This document shows positions 12,446 through 24,934 of a stretch of 64,000 nucleotides of DNA, one piece after another. Positions within the stretch are counted from its first letter, which is position 1, and each line of letters opens with the position of its first letter. The notes beneath the pieces were generated by a model. That model made no database searches and was not told the DNA's origin. It was given only the letters and a program-made list of their open reading frames with translations. The stretch comes from Rattus norvegicus. Lineage: Eukaryota; Chordata; Mammalia; Rodentia; Muridae. The translations under genes and the position numbers were made by a program. The stretch lies in assembly GCF_036323735.1 (NCBI RefSeq), contig NC_086034.1, positions 44,157,439 to 44,221,438 of the forward strand, in the 5' to 3' direction.

Positions 12446-12495
12446 AAAACTTTTGTTCCTGTTCCATCCATATCTCAAGTGCTTGGGTTAAAGAT
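12446..12495 (-). mobile_element. Old B1 SINE, second part
   Basis: This continues the antisense B1 interrupted at 7952: after the right TSD it reads 'tctcaagtgcttgggtta', which matches the antisense B1 phrase around 'caagtgctgggatta'. Confidence 0.6.
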
Positions 12496-13814
12496 AGTCC
12501 TCTGGATTAGATGCAAAGACAAATATTTATAATCATGAAAATAAAAGAAAAATAATCCTAAGTCCTATATAATTAAGGAAACAGGTGAAAACATATTTTT
12601 GTCTTAAACATACTCTGAGTTTTAACACAAGCACATCAGATATCAGAGACCTTGGGGGTGGTCTACATTTAATATCATCGATAATACTTTAGGTAAATTA
12701 TGACATGATGGCTAGATGTACAACAAATTCTGAATGAAGTGGGAATTCCCTTCAACCAAAACAGAAGGGTCAAAGTAGAAGCCAGAGAATTTAGGACATA
12801 GTTCATGAAGTGTTTCAAAAGATAAGAAATTGAATTATACCATTTTCTATATGTCCATGCAGTGAATTTCCTGTCACTTGCTCTTCCTTATACCATCAAT
12901 TCAGTGCTGTAGATTATCTTTCCAACTTCTGAATATGGCAGATTTGTCTAAAGAATCAGTTTATTAAAACATGTGGAACACATAGGACAGTGCAAATATT
13001 GCTCAGAAAATTATAAGAACTCTCTATGTATGAAAGATAAGACAAGTAAAAACAAAAAGGCCAAACACATCTGAAGGCCTTAAAATGACAGTTTGAAATA
13101 AGAGAAAAGCAAGTACATCTCCTCACAACAAACAAAACTGTGTAAATCCATCAAATGTGCATGAGAATGCTTAGGGCTGGAGCAGAAGACCTGCTGTCAA
13201 TGCTGATGTCCTCATAAAAGTAATGTTGACAATCAACAGGGAGTCAGTCTAATAACTTCTTGGCTGGTGAACATCATTCGCAATGTAAGAAATCTGACAC
13301 TTCATAAATCAACTGATAATAATAAGACTGACATTGTCACTTCTTTGTTTTAAATTCCTTGGGGTCCTTATTTTTTAAACTGGTCAACACTTCCATTGAA
13401 GACAATTTCATCTTTCATGACGGCATCAATCTTGATAACAAATTGACTTGGCATTTGTCTGCTTAGCTTTAAAATAGGGGTACAAGTTAGTATGCCATGG
13501 TGAGTGTGGAAAAGTTCTTCTACCTGTCACAAGGGTGGATATGGCTAACAGAGCAATGACTGGAAAGCCTTCAAGCCCCAATAGTCTAGCTCCTTTTCTC
13601 ATTTTCTGAAGATAATACATTGATTGCTGAAGTTTCTACAAACAGTAACATTGTTTCTTTATATTATATGACAAGAAGCTGCTCACTCTCTATAAATTTA
13701 TCTCAAGTTCTCTGTGCAATATTACCACACTTGTTCACATCTTATTTGTCCATTCTTCATCAACATCAATTCAATGGATCCTTCTTGCAGGCACATTCAC
13801 CTTATAAAATCTCA
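12496..13814. other. Intergenic, nothing recognised
   Basis: AT-rich sequence with no supported gene or repeat. Confidence 0.4.
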
Positions 13815-13896
13815 TCTGTCTGTCTGTCTGTCTGTCTCTGTCTGTCTCTGTCTCTGTCTCTCTCTCTCTGTCTCTCTCTCTGTCTCTCTCTCTCTG

Positions 13897-13975
<79 letters not shown>
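13815..13975. repeat. Compound microsatellite (TCTG)n-(CT)n-(CA)n
   Basis: Three repeat types follow one another: tctg units, a long ct run, then ca at 13958-13975. Frames on either strand are low-complexity shadows. Confidence 0.95.
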
Positions 13976-13984
13976 ACTCTTAAG

Positions 13985-14560
13985 AGGCATACATTGTCCA
14001 TTGTCTTTCACAGGTAACAGTCTATGATTTATGGTAGATAGAGCAATTGTGACTTTTCTAAGAATAGAACTTCTTTACATCTGATATTTCATAAATCAAG
14101 TGATAAGAAGACTTACCTTTCCTGAAAAGCTTGACTAAAATATACATGTAATTTTATCTTTTCTCGCTTACCTTAGTGCTTCTGATAATGAAAATGAATA
14201 CTACTTCTAGATTCTTTTTTTCCTATTCTTTCCAATCCCCTTTCCATCACATATTTCCAGGGGGAAATTAAAAGAATGCAATTTCAGTGGACCCAAGTTT
14301 ATTGAAGAAATACATGTGAGAAGCTGTCATCTTCACACCCTGTATGAGACTTTGTGGTTGATGGATTGCTATTGAATTTTTCCTTTTTAAGTGTAGTACA
14401 AGCTATAGTTGGGCTAATTGGCTTGCATGCCATAGATTTAAGGTAAGCTTAACAACTCATCCCAAGTAATGTCCATGACATTATTTTACCTTCTTTTGCT
14501 GCTGCTACAGTTAGTCACAACATCTTTCAAGAAATATTTTATGTGATTGCCAATGGAGAA
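13985..14560. other. Intergenic, nothing recognised
   Basis: No supportable feature. Confidence 0.4.
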
Positions 14561-14561
14561 G

Positions 14562-14720
14562 AATACATGCTGCCAAGCTTGACATGCTGAGTTAGATCCA
14601 TGGACATCACCTAGTAGAAGGAGAGAACTTACAGTGTCCTCCAGTCTAGATAAGAATACTGGATCATGCATGTACTATCTATCCCCTAACACATAAAACA
14701 TAATAAATAAAAGATATATT
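14562..14720 (+). mobile_element. Degenerate tRNA-derived SINE (B2/B4/RSINE type)
   Basis: The phrases 'gttagatccatggacatca', 'agtagaaggagagaactt' and 'gtcctccagtctagat' match the common murine SINE pattern around 'gttcgatccctgggaccca' and 'ggtggaaggagagaac'. An A-rich tail with 'aataaataaaa' follows near 14700-14715. Subfamily is not certain. Confidence 0.5.
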
Positions 14721-15486
14721 TTGTTTCAGACCTTAAGAATAATGCTTGTAGATAATGTTCCCATTAAAGAAATATTTTGTCTCGACATGATTGGTAGGTT
14801 TTCATCCTTTTTACTGAACAGGTGAATTGAAGTTACTTGAATTAGGATGTAAATCCAGAGTCTTTTTGTCTTCTTTATTTTCACACGAGAGTAGAAGACT
14901 AAATGCCTGCCAATCTCACTAGTGAGTGTGTTCAGCAGTAGCACCCATCATAGCCCACTTTTCTTTTTGCTCCTCAGCATCTAAAATATCTTTTCTTTTT
15001 TTATATCTAATTTCAGGAAGCTGGTTTGGATTACAGTCACATAGAAGCTGAACCATCTCCAATATCCACATCAGAATGTAACTGTAGCTTGAAGTAAAGG
15101 TCATTGGTGGGGCAACGAGTTTCTATTGCTTATTCTGGCTCCCCAACCCCTTCTTTTCTGTCCTGAAGATCATTTAGAAGAACCACTACTGATTTATCTG
15201 TTCTAAGCTGTGAATGTTGATGTACAATTGATTTCTTGTTGATTAGCACTTCTCTTGATGAAGTATCCAAGTGTCATGTAGAACAAAATGGACTTTGCAC
15301 ATGATGGATTGGGCTGGACACTCCACTGGGGCATCACTGAGCCAAGACCACAGTGCTTTGGCTCCAAGTTGCTCATGGAAACTTTTAATTGGCTGTTTCA
15401 TAGCCCTTGCCAATTATTTTCAAGATGAGCCCTTGGAATAGAATTTAGATGGGCTTGTGAATTTCTAATGCTGAAATTTGTTGAAA
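14721..15486. other. Intergenic, nothing recognised
   Basis: No supportable gene or repeat. Confidence 0.4.
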
Positions 15487-15509
15487 TCAACGAGCCATCT
15501 CTCCAGCCC
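15487..15509 (-). mobile_element. Tiny B2-like SINE fragment
   Basis: 'gagccatctctccagcccc' is the reverse complement of the B2/B3 opening phrase 'ggggctggagagatggctc'. Only about 20 bases are left, so this may be the 5' tip of a truncated copy or coincidence. Confidence 0.4.
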
Positions 15510-15594
15510 CAGATTTCCCATCTTTCCAGTTGTGTATGATTGTCTGTACCTGTTCTTCAATGTAGTTATTTAATTGTTTAGCTAGATTTGGTTT

Positions 15595-15656
15595 CATACA
15601 TACATACATACATACATACATACATACATACATACTACTACTACTACTACTACTAC
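15595..15656. repeat. (CATA)n then (CTA)n microsatellite
   Basis: Perfect cata units pass directly into cta units near 15634. The words 'aagctagatttggtt' occur on both sides (about 15579 and 15658), which suggests a local duplication. Confidence 0.9.
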
Positions 15657-15765
15657 TAAGCTAGATTTGGTTATTACATACATACTAATATGTATGTAAT
15701 AACATCACATAGATTTTAAATTTTGGTACGTTGGAAACTTTTGCCTCTAAAGCCTTTGTCTTTCT

Positions 15766-16410
15766 TTCTTTTTTTTTTTATTAACTTGAGTATTTCTTAT
15801 ATACATTTCGAGTGTTATTCCCTTTCCCAGTTTCCGGGCAAACATCCTCCTCCCCCCTCCCCTTCCTTATGGGTGTTCCCCTCCCAACCCTCCCCCCATT
15901 GCCGCCCTCCCCCCCATAGTCTAGTTCACTGGGGGTTTAGTCTTAGCAGGACCCAGGGCTTCCCCTTCCACTGGTGCTCTTACTAGGATATTCATTGCTA
16001 CCTATGAGGTCAGAGTCCAGGGTCAGTCCATGTATAGTCTTTAGGTAGTGGCTTAGTCCCTGGAAGCTCTGGTTGCTTGACATTGTTGTACATATGGGGT
16101 CTCGAGCCCCTTCAAGCTCTTCCGGTTCTTTCTCTGATTCCTTCAACGGGGGACCTATTCTCAGTTCAGTGGTTTGCTGCTGGCATTCGCCTCTGTATTT
16201 GCTGTATTCTGGCTGTGTCTCTCAGGAGCGATCTAAATCCGGCTCCTGTCGGTCTGCACTTCTTTGCTTCATCCATCTTATCTAATTGGGTGGCTGTATA
16301 TGTATGGGCCACATGTGGGGCAGGCTCTGAATGGGTGTTCCTTCAGTCTCTGTATTAATCTTTGCCTCTCCCTTCCCTGCCAAGGGTATTCTTTTTCCTC
16401 ATTTAAAGAA
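15766..16410 (-). mobile_element. L1-B: short 3'-end L1 insertion
   Basis: The minus strand carries about 645 bp of L1 3' UTR ending in an A-tail at 15766-15779. The TSD aagcctttgtctttct is present at 15750-15765 and 16409-16424. The nick reads TTTCT/AA. It belongs to the same 3' UTR type as L1-C and L1-D ('ctagttcactggggg' on the plus strand). No ORF2 remains. Confidence 0.95.
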
Positions 16411-16424
16411 GCCTTTGTCTTTCT

Positions 16425-16794
16425 AATGCCATAAAAAAAAACTTTGTGCAGGATAGTATCTTTGCTGTTCATTACCAGTATCTTGCATAGTCATTCATAC
16501 AGATATACATCCTACTATTTCTTTGATTAATATTAATATTAGTCCTATAAAATTAGTCTGTTGTCTTTATTATTTAAATATATTCCAAAAATTTGCCTAA
16601 CACTATATTGTAATTCTAGAATTATTGGGTATAAGATAATAGAAATTTCATGGCATTTAAACATTTTACTCATGAACATAATCTTTTGAATTTATTCATC
16701 CTTTTGTTTCTCTATAAGTTCACTACTCTCCATCTCATTCTTAGACACTTATATTACAAAACTTTTATATATTTCCTTGCAGTGCATTATGGTC
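16425..16794. other. Intergenic, nothing recognised
   Basis: AT-rich, no supportable feature. Confidence 0.4.
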
Positions 16795-17075
16795 TGCATG
16801 TCTATATCCTCAACATCTACCCTATTGGAATCTAGTCTCCAATGTATTAGTGGGAAAGGCAGAATTTTCAAGGTGAGTAACTAATGAGGGAAGAAACTTT
16901 GTGAGTAGGATCAATGATCCCATGAAGAGAACTGGCAAGCTTTACCCTGTCTGTAATGGAAGGACACCATCGAAGTATCAGGCTACCACAAACACTGAAT
17001 CTACCAACAATATTGATCTGAAACTCCCCAGTCTTCAGAACTCCCCTCAACACATTTCTAGGATTTCTAAAATAA
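16795..17075 (+). mobile_element. Ancient mammalian interspersed repeat (family uncertain)
   Basis: A diverged version of a widespread mammalian repeat whose consensus runs 'cctaatccccaatgtgatggtatta ... gtgaggacacagcgag ... gacaccgaatctgctgg ... ccagcctccagaactgtgag'. Matching phrases here are 'tctccaatgtattag', 'atggaaggacacca', 'cactgaatctacca' and 'cagtcttcagaact'. I recall it as MaLR/LTR-like but cannot confirm the name. Confidence 0.45.
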
Positions 17076-17085
17076 TCTTGTGTGC

Positions 17086-17475
17086 TGGATAATTTTATGC
17101 CAATGTGAACAAGCTACAGTCATTTTCAAAGAGAAAACCCCTGTTGACAAAATGACCGAACAGATTGACCTGTAGATAATTTGTGTATTTTCTTGTTTGA
17201 TGATTCGTATGGGTGAGCCCATTCCACAGAGAATAGTGCAACCCTAGGAAAGTGGTCTTGGGTACTATAAGAAAGTGGTCTGAGCAAGCCACTAAAAGGA
17301 AGTCAGTGAGCAGTATTCTTCCATGGCTCCTGCATCAACTCCTGCCTCCAGCTTCCCACTCTGACTTCCTTGGGTAATGGATTATGAGCTATAAAATGAA
17401 GTAAACTTTCCTCTCCAAGTTGTATTTTGTCATGGTATTTAATGACAGCAGCTGAAACCATTATTAGATTTATCA
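17086..17475 (-). mobile_element. Rodent interspersed repeat 'X', copy 1 (family not named)
   Basis: The layout matches a common murine repeat: 'gctggataattttatg' (consensus ctggctagttttatg), 'actataagaaagtggtctgagcaagcca', 'ctcctgcatcaactcctgcctcc', 'gacttccttgggtaatgg' and 'gtcatggtatttaatgacag'. Copies of the same or a related repeat lie at 22287, 52941 and 57905. It may be a non-autonomous DNA transposon or LTR; I cannot tell which. Confidence 0.6.
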
Positions 17476-18764
17476 CATTTATGATAGCAGCCTGAAAGCA
17501 TGAATACAATATTGTATGGGATTTTGTCATGTTTTGAAAACAAATTTCTACAAATTTGCATTAAACCATTCTCTTCTACAAAAATATTTCCTTCTCACTA
17601 ATTTCTAGTTCATTATATAACTTTCCCAGTCAATGCTCTTGATTTTTTTCTGGCAGAAAGTAATGAAACATGAAAATAATGATACTATTTATGTTTTTCT
17701 TTAAATATTTCTATGACTTTTCATATTTCAGTCTTGCATTGACTAGCATATGTACTTACGGAGTGGTCACAGTTATGATCTTTACAGTTTTCAGACTTTA
17801 TTGGCATCATGTCTAGGATTTCATCGTTGGAAAATATAGTTCTTTTGTTGTGAGATAGTTATTGATCCCACTGAGGGTTTTTGTTGTGGTTGTTTGTTTT
17901 GTCTTTAACATAGAAAATCTCATTGAAGTACTCACAATCATGAAAAATATTTAAGAATTGGAAATACTTATTATAAATGTGATTGCTAGGATGAACATAT
18001 GTTACTTTGTTATTCTCTGGTCTTTCCTCCAGTTCTCCCACATTCACACATGAATATTTATATCGTTTATACAACTAAAAAGAAAAAAAATCTGTGTTCC
18101 ATTTTTGAGTTAATGCTTTGAAAAACATAACTTGGGAGGCAAGCTATGTGAGACCCAGAATTCACTAGAAATAGGAAATTGTAATAAGAGTTGACTGCTA
18201 GATCACAAAATTATCCTACTGATCTGCTATCTTGGTATGAATAATTTTTATCCTAATGGAAACTCTGGACTACAGGGCTTTCAAAAACAGATGTTTTTTT
18301 CATGTAGTTTGCTCTCAGTCCAAACAGTGTACATGTGCATTTCTCCTCCTAGATAGTTGATTCCTTTAAATAAATGTCTCCTTGCTGCCTTTTGATGTTG
18401 ATTATTTGAAAATCAAATTTCAAGTTCAGTTTTGTCTAAATAAACTCTTTGGAAACTTCTTTATCAAAAAGGAATAACACATGATATTAATAACATAAAA
18501 AAAGAGGATTTAAGTTCTTAAAAAATGTCTGCACATGGTAAGTATAACCAGAATTGAACTCAGGTCTTCACAGTGACATTTGTTAGTGTTTAAACACAGG
18601 GAGAATTACTTAAGTTCTCTATGTTTCAACTTACTTATTTGTAAAACTATGCTAATAGTGCCAACTTAAACACATGCAGTAAAGTTTAAATGAGATTAAG
18701 TACCTAAAATACGTAATTTAGTATTAGTATACAGTCATCAATCAGACATTTAACACATACTAAG
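17476..18764. other. Intergenic, nothing recognised
   Basis: AT-rich sequence without supported features. Confidence 0.4.
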
Positions 18765-18935
18765 TTGGGGATGTAATTCAATTGAGAGAGACTTTGTCTA
18801 GGATACACAAAGCCCTGAATTTGATCCCAAGGAATGCATGAAGCTAGGTGTAATGATGCAGTTCTGCTATTTAAGCAGTCAGGAGACTTAGAATGAGGAA
18901 TTCCAAGGTCATCTTGCAACAGTGTTGAAGGCAAA
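18765..18935 (+). mobile_element. B4-like SINE (ID-like left part plus B1-like right part)
   Basis: The left half resembles an ID/tRNA unit ('ggggatgtaattcaattg', 'cacaaagccctgaatttgatccc'). The right half resembles B1 ('ctaggtgtaatgatgcag', 'agcagtcaggagactta', 'aattccaaggtcatct'). This two-part design is typical of B4. It is strongly diverged. Confidence 0.55.
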
Positions 18936-21900
18936 CTTGTATTGCATGGCATCCTATCTCAATGGATTAACATATATTATCGTAAGTGCTATTAGTGTAG
19001 TTGCTGGATCTTTTGTTTTTATCTTTTGTATACTCAGAAGCAGGCCAGAAAACATGTCTGAAATAGAGCAAAAAGTTATGAATTCTAAGAGTTCAAAGGA
19101 TTTGATGATGAACACCTGGGGACAGAGTAAAATTAGAAGACAACCAGTGTCATACCCACACTTGATGTAAGAAGTTAATGTGTGAACTTTCCATTCTACA
19201 TTTCCCTACACTTCCTTTTTCCTCACTGTTGATGGTTTTGAACACTGTAGCTTCTTTTTTCTATAACTTTGAAATTTGCAAAGCATTTGAAATTCTCTGC
19301 TGTTAATTTTCTTAATGTTAATATCAAAAGGTTTCACACATATAAAAAAAACTATAGTTCTTAAATGATACTGAGGGGATTCACAGTCTATGGCTTTACA
19401 AAGATGCAGGGTCCTGCTTAGGTAATGAACAACTTCATTATTTGTGCCTTTTGTCAAATGAACTTAAAGAAAATATCAGACTCATGCAATAGCTTGCACC
19501 CACTACCTCACCATTAATAGCTTTGATCCTTATAAACCAAATTTCACAAATAATTATTTATTTATAAAAGTTGTTAATGTTTTTCTTTATTATCCTTTAA
19601 GAAGTTCAAAGCCTGGGATGTTTGACCTAATCCTGGTTCTTCTTATTTTCAGGATTTGCAACTGAATCTTCATAAGAACAATGAATTCATTGCCTTTTCC
19701 ATTATGTCTGATCAAAATGTATCTCAAAATTAACTACCATTGATCACTGAACACAAATCTAGATACATGGAAATAGATCAGATAGTATTCTTATTTTCCA
19801 AAAGAAGGTAAAAAATTAAGACCCAAGGAGGCCTTTGCAACCAGATACCCACCAAACTTAACTAAACTCTTAGATCTATAGTTTTCATTCTACCTAATAA
19901 TAGGTCTTCATGCTAATGTGGTACTGAATTTTTTTTTTGCCATATGAGGTTCTACCTTAAGAATTAGCTTTCCCTAATTAACTATTCCTCCTTTTCTTCA
20001 CCTGCTTCCTTCTATCTCTCCAAGTATCCTGTGCCAGAAAATAATAAGCTTAGATAAATTATAAACTGTATTAAAAAGATAGAATATAAATCTTCCATGG
20101 GATGATTTATTTTATAACACTACCTCACCCAGCTCCGCATTTCATCCGTATGACGTCCTTTCATTGTGACTCATATTATTTTTATACAATTCCATGGAGA
20201 TAGGATAAATGAATCACACAGTTTATGACTGAGACTATATTCCCTTAGGAAGAACTTGTGTAAAAAGAAATGTGCAAATATCTCTGCAGTCATGGTTCAT
20301 TAGTGTTCTGATTCATTTAGGTGCTAAACTTTTAATCCACATGAGATATTTCTAAATTATCAGTTCCAACATTTAATTTTGATTTGCCCTTTCTGCCAAA
20401 TTTAACTGAAAACAGAAAGGAATGTGTTGTAAATTCTACCGGTCCTATCAGCAAAGTAGAGGACAGGAAAGTCGCCTCCCTGTCTTGCTCTTTTTGTCAG
20501 ATTAGTAGGTAAGCTCATATTATAAGTGGATTATGTGCTAAATGATTACTTTCATTCTGATTCAAAGAAAACAGCAGGAATCTTGAGCTGAAAGCCCTGA
20601 AAAAGTTGTTATTTCTGGCCTTTTAATAGAAGTAAGTGGAGATGTGTTCTTCCAGATCATCAAAGAAAACTACTCATGAAACTTATTCAGTCTTTGTAGA
20701 CACAAAGTTAAAACTTTAGTCAAGATGCAGTGAAATTGGTTGAACTTTCTATGTGTTGAGGTACCTATGTGTTCAGGGATACGGTGAGCTTCCTAATCCG
20801 TTATATTCATAGGATCTTTCACATATCATGGGAAAAGCTGTGAAACACCCCTGAATACCATAAGAAGTATATAGAAGATACAGGCATGGAGTCTGAGAAG
20901 GAGATAGTACCAGTAGCTACAAGTGAACGTGGGAATCAGTAGTCAGCAGCTAATGTAAGAAGACATGAGACAGTGCTTCTGTCAGAGAGACTAGCATGCA
21001 GTTGTCAGGTAAGCTGGTGTTATCACAAGCTAGCCCCTTTGCCTTTGATGACAGGGACTATATCCAAGGAGGAAAGAAATGGAAGCATTATATAGGAAAT
21101 ACTGTAAAGTGACAAAAGATGCCCTGGTGTATTGAATTGGAGTTGATAGAATTACATCATAAAGATAAGAGGAAGTTACTTTATTATCAGGAATTGGTAG
21201 AGACACATGACCTCCAATTAAGTGCAGAGAAATACATGTTCATCTTGTACACTTGGTGGTGTGATCACGTAAATTGCCAGTGTGATGCTTCTGAAATAAA
21301 ACTGAGTGTGGAAACTGCTTTCTTTATCTATTTCATGTAATTGGAGGGAATCATGCCCTTCATTAATCTAAGTGTGTCATGGTCTAAAAATGTATCATGA
21401 AAAATAAGTTATATTTTTAAGGAAAAAACACAGAATTTCTAACATGCATCCTCTTCTGTTTGCTTACCCATCCTGCTCTCTCTGATTTAGCTTTACATGA
21501 AAGTAAAATAAGACTAGATACCAAATCAATATCATGATTGCATTAGAACTTGCTTTTAAGTTATTATTCTGAATTACATTAGTGATATTATTATAAAGAT
21601 CAGATATATGGATAGCTAACATTCATTCTTTAAGGTATCACCAAAATGTGTGTGTAAATCCTTTGTCCACTAATGAGAATCCTTTTATGTTACTGGTTTT
21701 GAAAAGCCTTGCACAGTGAATGGATCGTCAATCAACTCCCAACAGCATTGAGACCTTCAGATTGCTGTATCCATGGAAACATGCCAAAAATGGTGACACA
21801 AATTAATTCATTTGTGTGGAATTCACAGTGAGATCCCACTTTCATCTTTCAGAAACTACTGTTAGGAAGACTGGTGATAATGTAAAATACTGAACAGCAA

Positions 21901-22286
21901 CAAAACAGTGATGCATTATCCACAGGACCTTCTTCATGGGAACACTGGGGCTTCTTTTCCTTTGTAGATGGCAGACAACTATTGGTGATTTGATATGTCT
22001 CCCATTATGTTCTCTTAATAATAATAAAATGTTACATTAATTTAATTCATTTTTTAACTTTCTGTAACTTAAAACATCTAATCAGCACTGAAATTGAGTG
22101 TAAAGATTTACAAAAGAGTAAAATGTAGAAAAATGATATTTATTTGCTAATACCTTTTCTGTAACATATAAGTAATAGCAGTAAAGATACAGCAAACATT
22201 AAACTTAGAATTCATTACTACTTTATTATATGAACAGATTAATTCAAGTGCATGCATTTTAGGAAGTTTCTATTTTTTTCATACCT
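18936..22286. other. Long single-copy-looking intergenic tract
   Basis: About 3.3 kb in which I recognise no transposable element and no coding exon. Open frames are short and lack motifs. Confidence 0.45.
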
Positions 22287-22625
22287 GTCCTAGTTTGCTA
22301 TTTATAGCTCTGATAAGAAAGATACTGCCAAAATCAACTTGAGGAGGAGAGGATATTTAGTTCATCTTATAGCTTATAGTTCATCCTGAAAAGAAGTCAG
22401 GGTAGTAACTCAAGGCAGGACCCATACAGAAACCATGGAGTAGTGCTGCTTACTAGCTTGTGTCCTGTGGCTTACTGAGCTTGATTTTTTATACAACCTT
22501 GGACCACCTGGCCATGGTGGCACTGTTGGTGAGCTGGGACCTCCCCTCAATCATTAATCATGAAAAAGTCCTATATATTTGCCTACAGGTCAATCTGATG
22601 GAGGCAACTACTCTTCCCAGATTGG
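22287..22625 (+). mobile_element. Rodent interspersed repeat 'X', copy 2
   Basis: Opposite orientation to the copy at 17086. It reads 'tagtttgctatttatagctctgataag', 'ggagaggatatttagttc', 'gaagtcagggtagtaactcaaggcagg', 'accatggagtagtgctgcttac' and 'ggaccacctggccatggtggcact', broken only by small differences from the consensus. Confidence 0.6.
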
Positions 22626-23039
22626 TCTTAAAAGCAGTGCAATTGCTGAATGTGTTATGTTATTTGTCTTGTTTGTCTTTGACGTTAGTTCAGTGTCTAG
22701 ACTATTCTGCACTTCCATTACTATGTATACTTTAAAAGCCTATGTTTTTCTGTGCATTCAGATGAATTGTTTTTAATGTTCAATTTTCATTTGGGAGATC
22801 ACTGCTCACTCATACCATCACATTCCAAGGCTAACTAGGGTCCTATCCCTATGCTTGGTTGGCTGTTAGATACTGCAGCTTGTGTACCAGTCTACCATGG
22901 AGACTGCCCCAGATTTCTATCAATTTGCAATGTCTTCATAATGCCAGGCCTCGTTCAGGTATCTAAGCATATACATCAGCCCTCACAGACACTCTTGAGT
23001 CACAGTCTCATGTTTTCTCGGTTACTACTAAGTTGAAAT
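22626..23039. other. Intergenic, nothing recognised
   Basis: No supportable feature. Confidence 0.35.
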
Positions 23040-24180
23040 CATCACTGTCCATCCAATAAAACAAAACAAAACAATACAAAACCAACTACTGGTGGGATTG
23101 ATTGAACAACTTGCAATATATGATTTGACAACAATCAAACTTGGATAACAACGAAAGACTAAAATTACCCTCTACTGAGTCAAGCTAAAATCCCAAACCA
23201 GACATGACCAGCAAAGAAAGGAAACCCATATGCCCAGGTCAAGTCACAAAAAGCAATGTGAAAAGTTAAGGCAAATGTTCTCATCATCTCTTCTTACCAG
23301 ACCCTCCACTAATCCCACAAGAATGCACTCAAATGAAAACTACCTAAGTGAGCCGCGGAACAAAGAATAAAACACAACAATAATAAGCCTGATCAAATAA
23401 TTTCAGGCATCTACCAAAGTCAGGAACAAACATCTCAATAAGCTTAGGATAAATAAACTCTTGAGTGAAGTTCAAGAAAACACTGTACAGCCGAAAAAAA
23501 TGATAAACACAATTCAGAATATGAAAAGTGAATTCGGTAAAGAGAGAGAAATACTGAAGGAACTCAACCTGAAGATGAAAATGGAATCGAAAACTCTACT
23601 ACCCAATGTAAAAACTCAGGGAAAGCCTAAACAACAGAGCAAATCAAGTAAAGGCTTGAGCAAAATGGCAACCCACAGATTGGGAAAAGATCTTTACCAA
23701 TTCTACATCCAATAGAGGGCTAGTATTCAATATATACAAGAACTCAAGAAGTTCAGACTCCAGATAGCCAAATAACCCTATTAAAATGAGGTACAGAGCT
23801 AAACAAAGAATTCTCAGCTGAGGAATATCAAATGTCTGAGATGTACCTAAAGAAATATCCAACATCCTTAGTTACCTGAGAAGTACAAATCAAAACAACC
23901 CTGAGATTCCACCTCACACTAGTCAGAATAGCTAAGATAAAAAACTCAGGTGACAACAGATGTTGGCAAGGATGTGTAGAAAGAGGAACACTCCTCCATT
24001 GCTGGTGGGATTGCAAGCTGGTACAACACCTATAAAAATCAGTCTGGAAGTTCCTCAGAAAATTGGACATATTACTCCCTGAGGACCCAGCTATACCACT
24101 CCTGGGAGTACACTCAAAAGATGTTCCAACCTATAACAAGGATAGATGCTTCATTATATTCATATTGAGACTGATGAAGT
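23040..24180 (+). mobile_element. Old L1 remnant, ORF2 C-terminal part
   Basis: From about 23660 to 24165 the sequence aligns by eye with the C-terminal part of L1 ORF2. It has 'acagattgggaaaagatctttacc', 'accctgagattccacctcaca', 'ctcctccattgctggtggga' and the 'ggcaaggatgtgtagaaagagg' Cys-rich region. It is much more diverged than L1-A, C or D and has stop codons. The upstream part (23040-23640) looks L1-like (5' UTR/ORF1 style, adenine-rich) but is less certain. Confidence 0.65.
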
Positions 24181-24748
24181 AGAGGGACTGGATCACTTGA
24201 GGAAAGAATTTTTAAAAACTAACCAAACCACATGAAATAAATATGCAGGAACTTTGAGACACAATGAAAAGACACCATCTTCAAATCAGAAGAAAAGACA
24301 GTCAGGTCAATGGCATGGATCAGATCTTCAAAAGACTCATAGAAAAAACTTTCCCAGATTTAGAAAAGACATTCCCATACAGATCTAAGATGCACATATA
24401 GCATCAGGTAGGAATGATCAGAAAGAAATGCTCTGTGGCCTATTATAGTTTAAACACTAAATATACAGAACAGAAAAGAAGATATGGAAAGCTGCAAGAA
24501 ACAGAGCATAGGCCACATATAAAGGAAAACGTATCAGAATGGCAGAGGACTTCTCAAAGAAATGTTAAAAACCAGATGCAACATACTCTAAGTTGTGTAA
24601 TACCACAGGTGCTAAACTAGACCACTTCATCTGGATGAACTATGTACAGTAGTTGAAGAAGAAAGAAAATGTCTATGATATAACGGTCAGTCTAAAAGAA
24701 TCCATGTCCACCAAGACAGCTCTAGAGAAAGTCCTAAAAGTAAGAGCC

Positions 24749-24831
24749 TGGGTTGGGGATTTAGCTCAGTGGTAGAGTGCTTGCCTAGCAAGTGCAAGGT
24801 CCTGGGTTCAGTCTTCAGCTCCAAAAAAAAA
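24749..24831 (+). mobile_element. ID SINE 2 (sense)
   Basis: Nearly complete ID unit: 'gggttggggatttagctcag' through 'cagctcc' and an A-tail. The TSD aaaagtaagagcc occurs at 24736-24748 and 24832-24844. It lies inside the ancient L1-like remnant. Confidence 0.95.
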
Positions 24832-24878
24832 AAAAGTAAGAGCCCATGGAAAGAAAACAAAAGAAGTGAAAAACAAAA

Positions 24879-24880
<2 letters not shown>

Positions 24881-24934
<54 letters not shown>
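24881..24934. repeat. (CTA)n microsatellite
   Basis: Perfect cta triplets followed by aca-rich sequence. Confidence 0.95.

Larger units (their letters stand above)
8041..12449 (+). mobile_element. L1-A: 5'-truncated rat L1 with U6 at its 5' end
   Basis: This L1 starts within the endonuclease part of ORF2 and runs through ORF2 and the 3' UTR to an A-tail (about 12441-12449). The TSD aaaacttttgttcct is identical at 7938-7952 and 12446-12460. The nick site reads TT/AAAA on this strand, which is the L1 endonuclease preference. The 3' UTR holds a G-rich tract at about 12297-12370 and 'gtgaacgtgattgttgg', a variant shared with L1-E and L1-F but not with B, C or D. Confidence 0.95.

Noticed and set aside
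24749..24822. tRNA gene
   Set aside because: A and B boxes are present, but this is an ID SINE with A-tail and TSD, not a folded tRNA gene.
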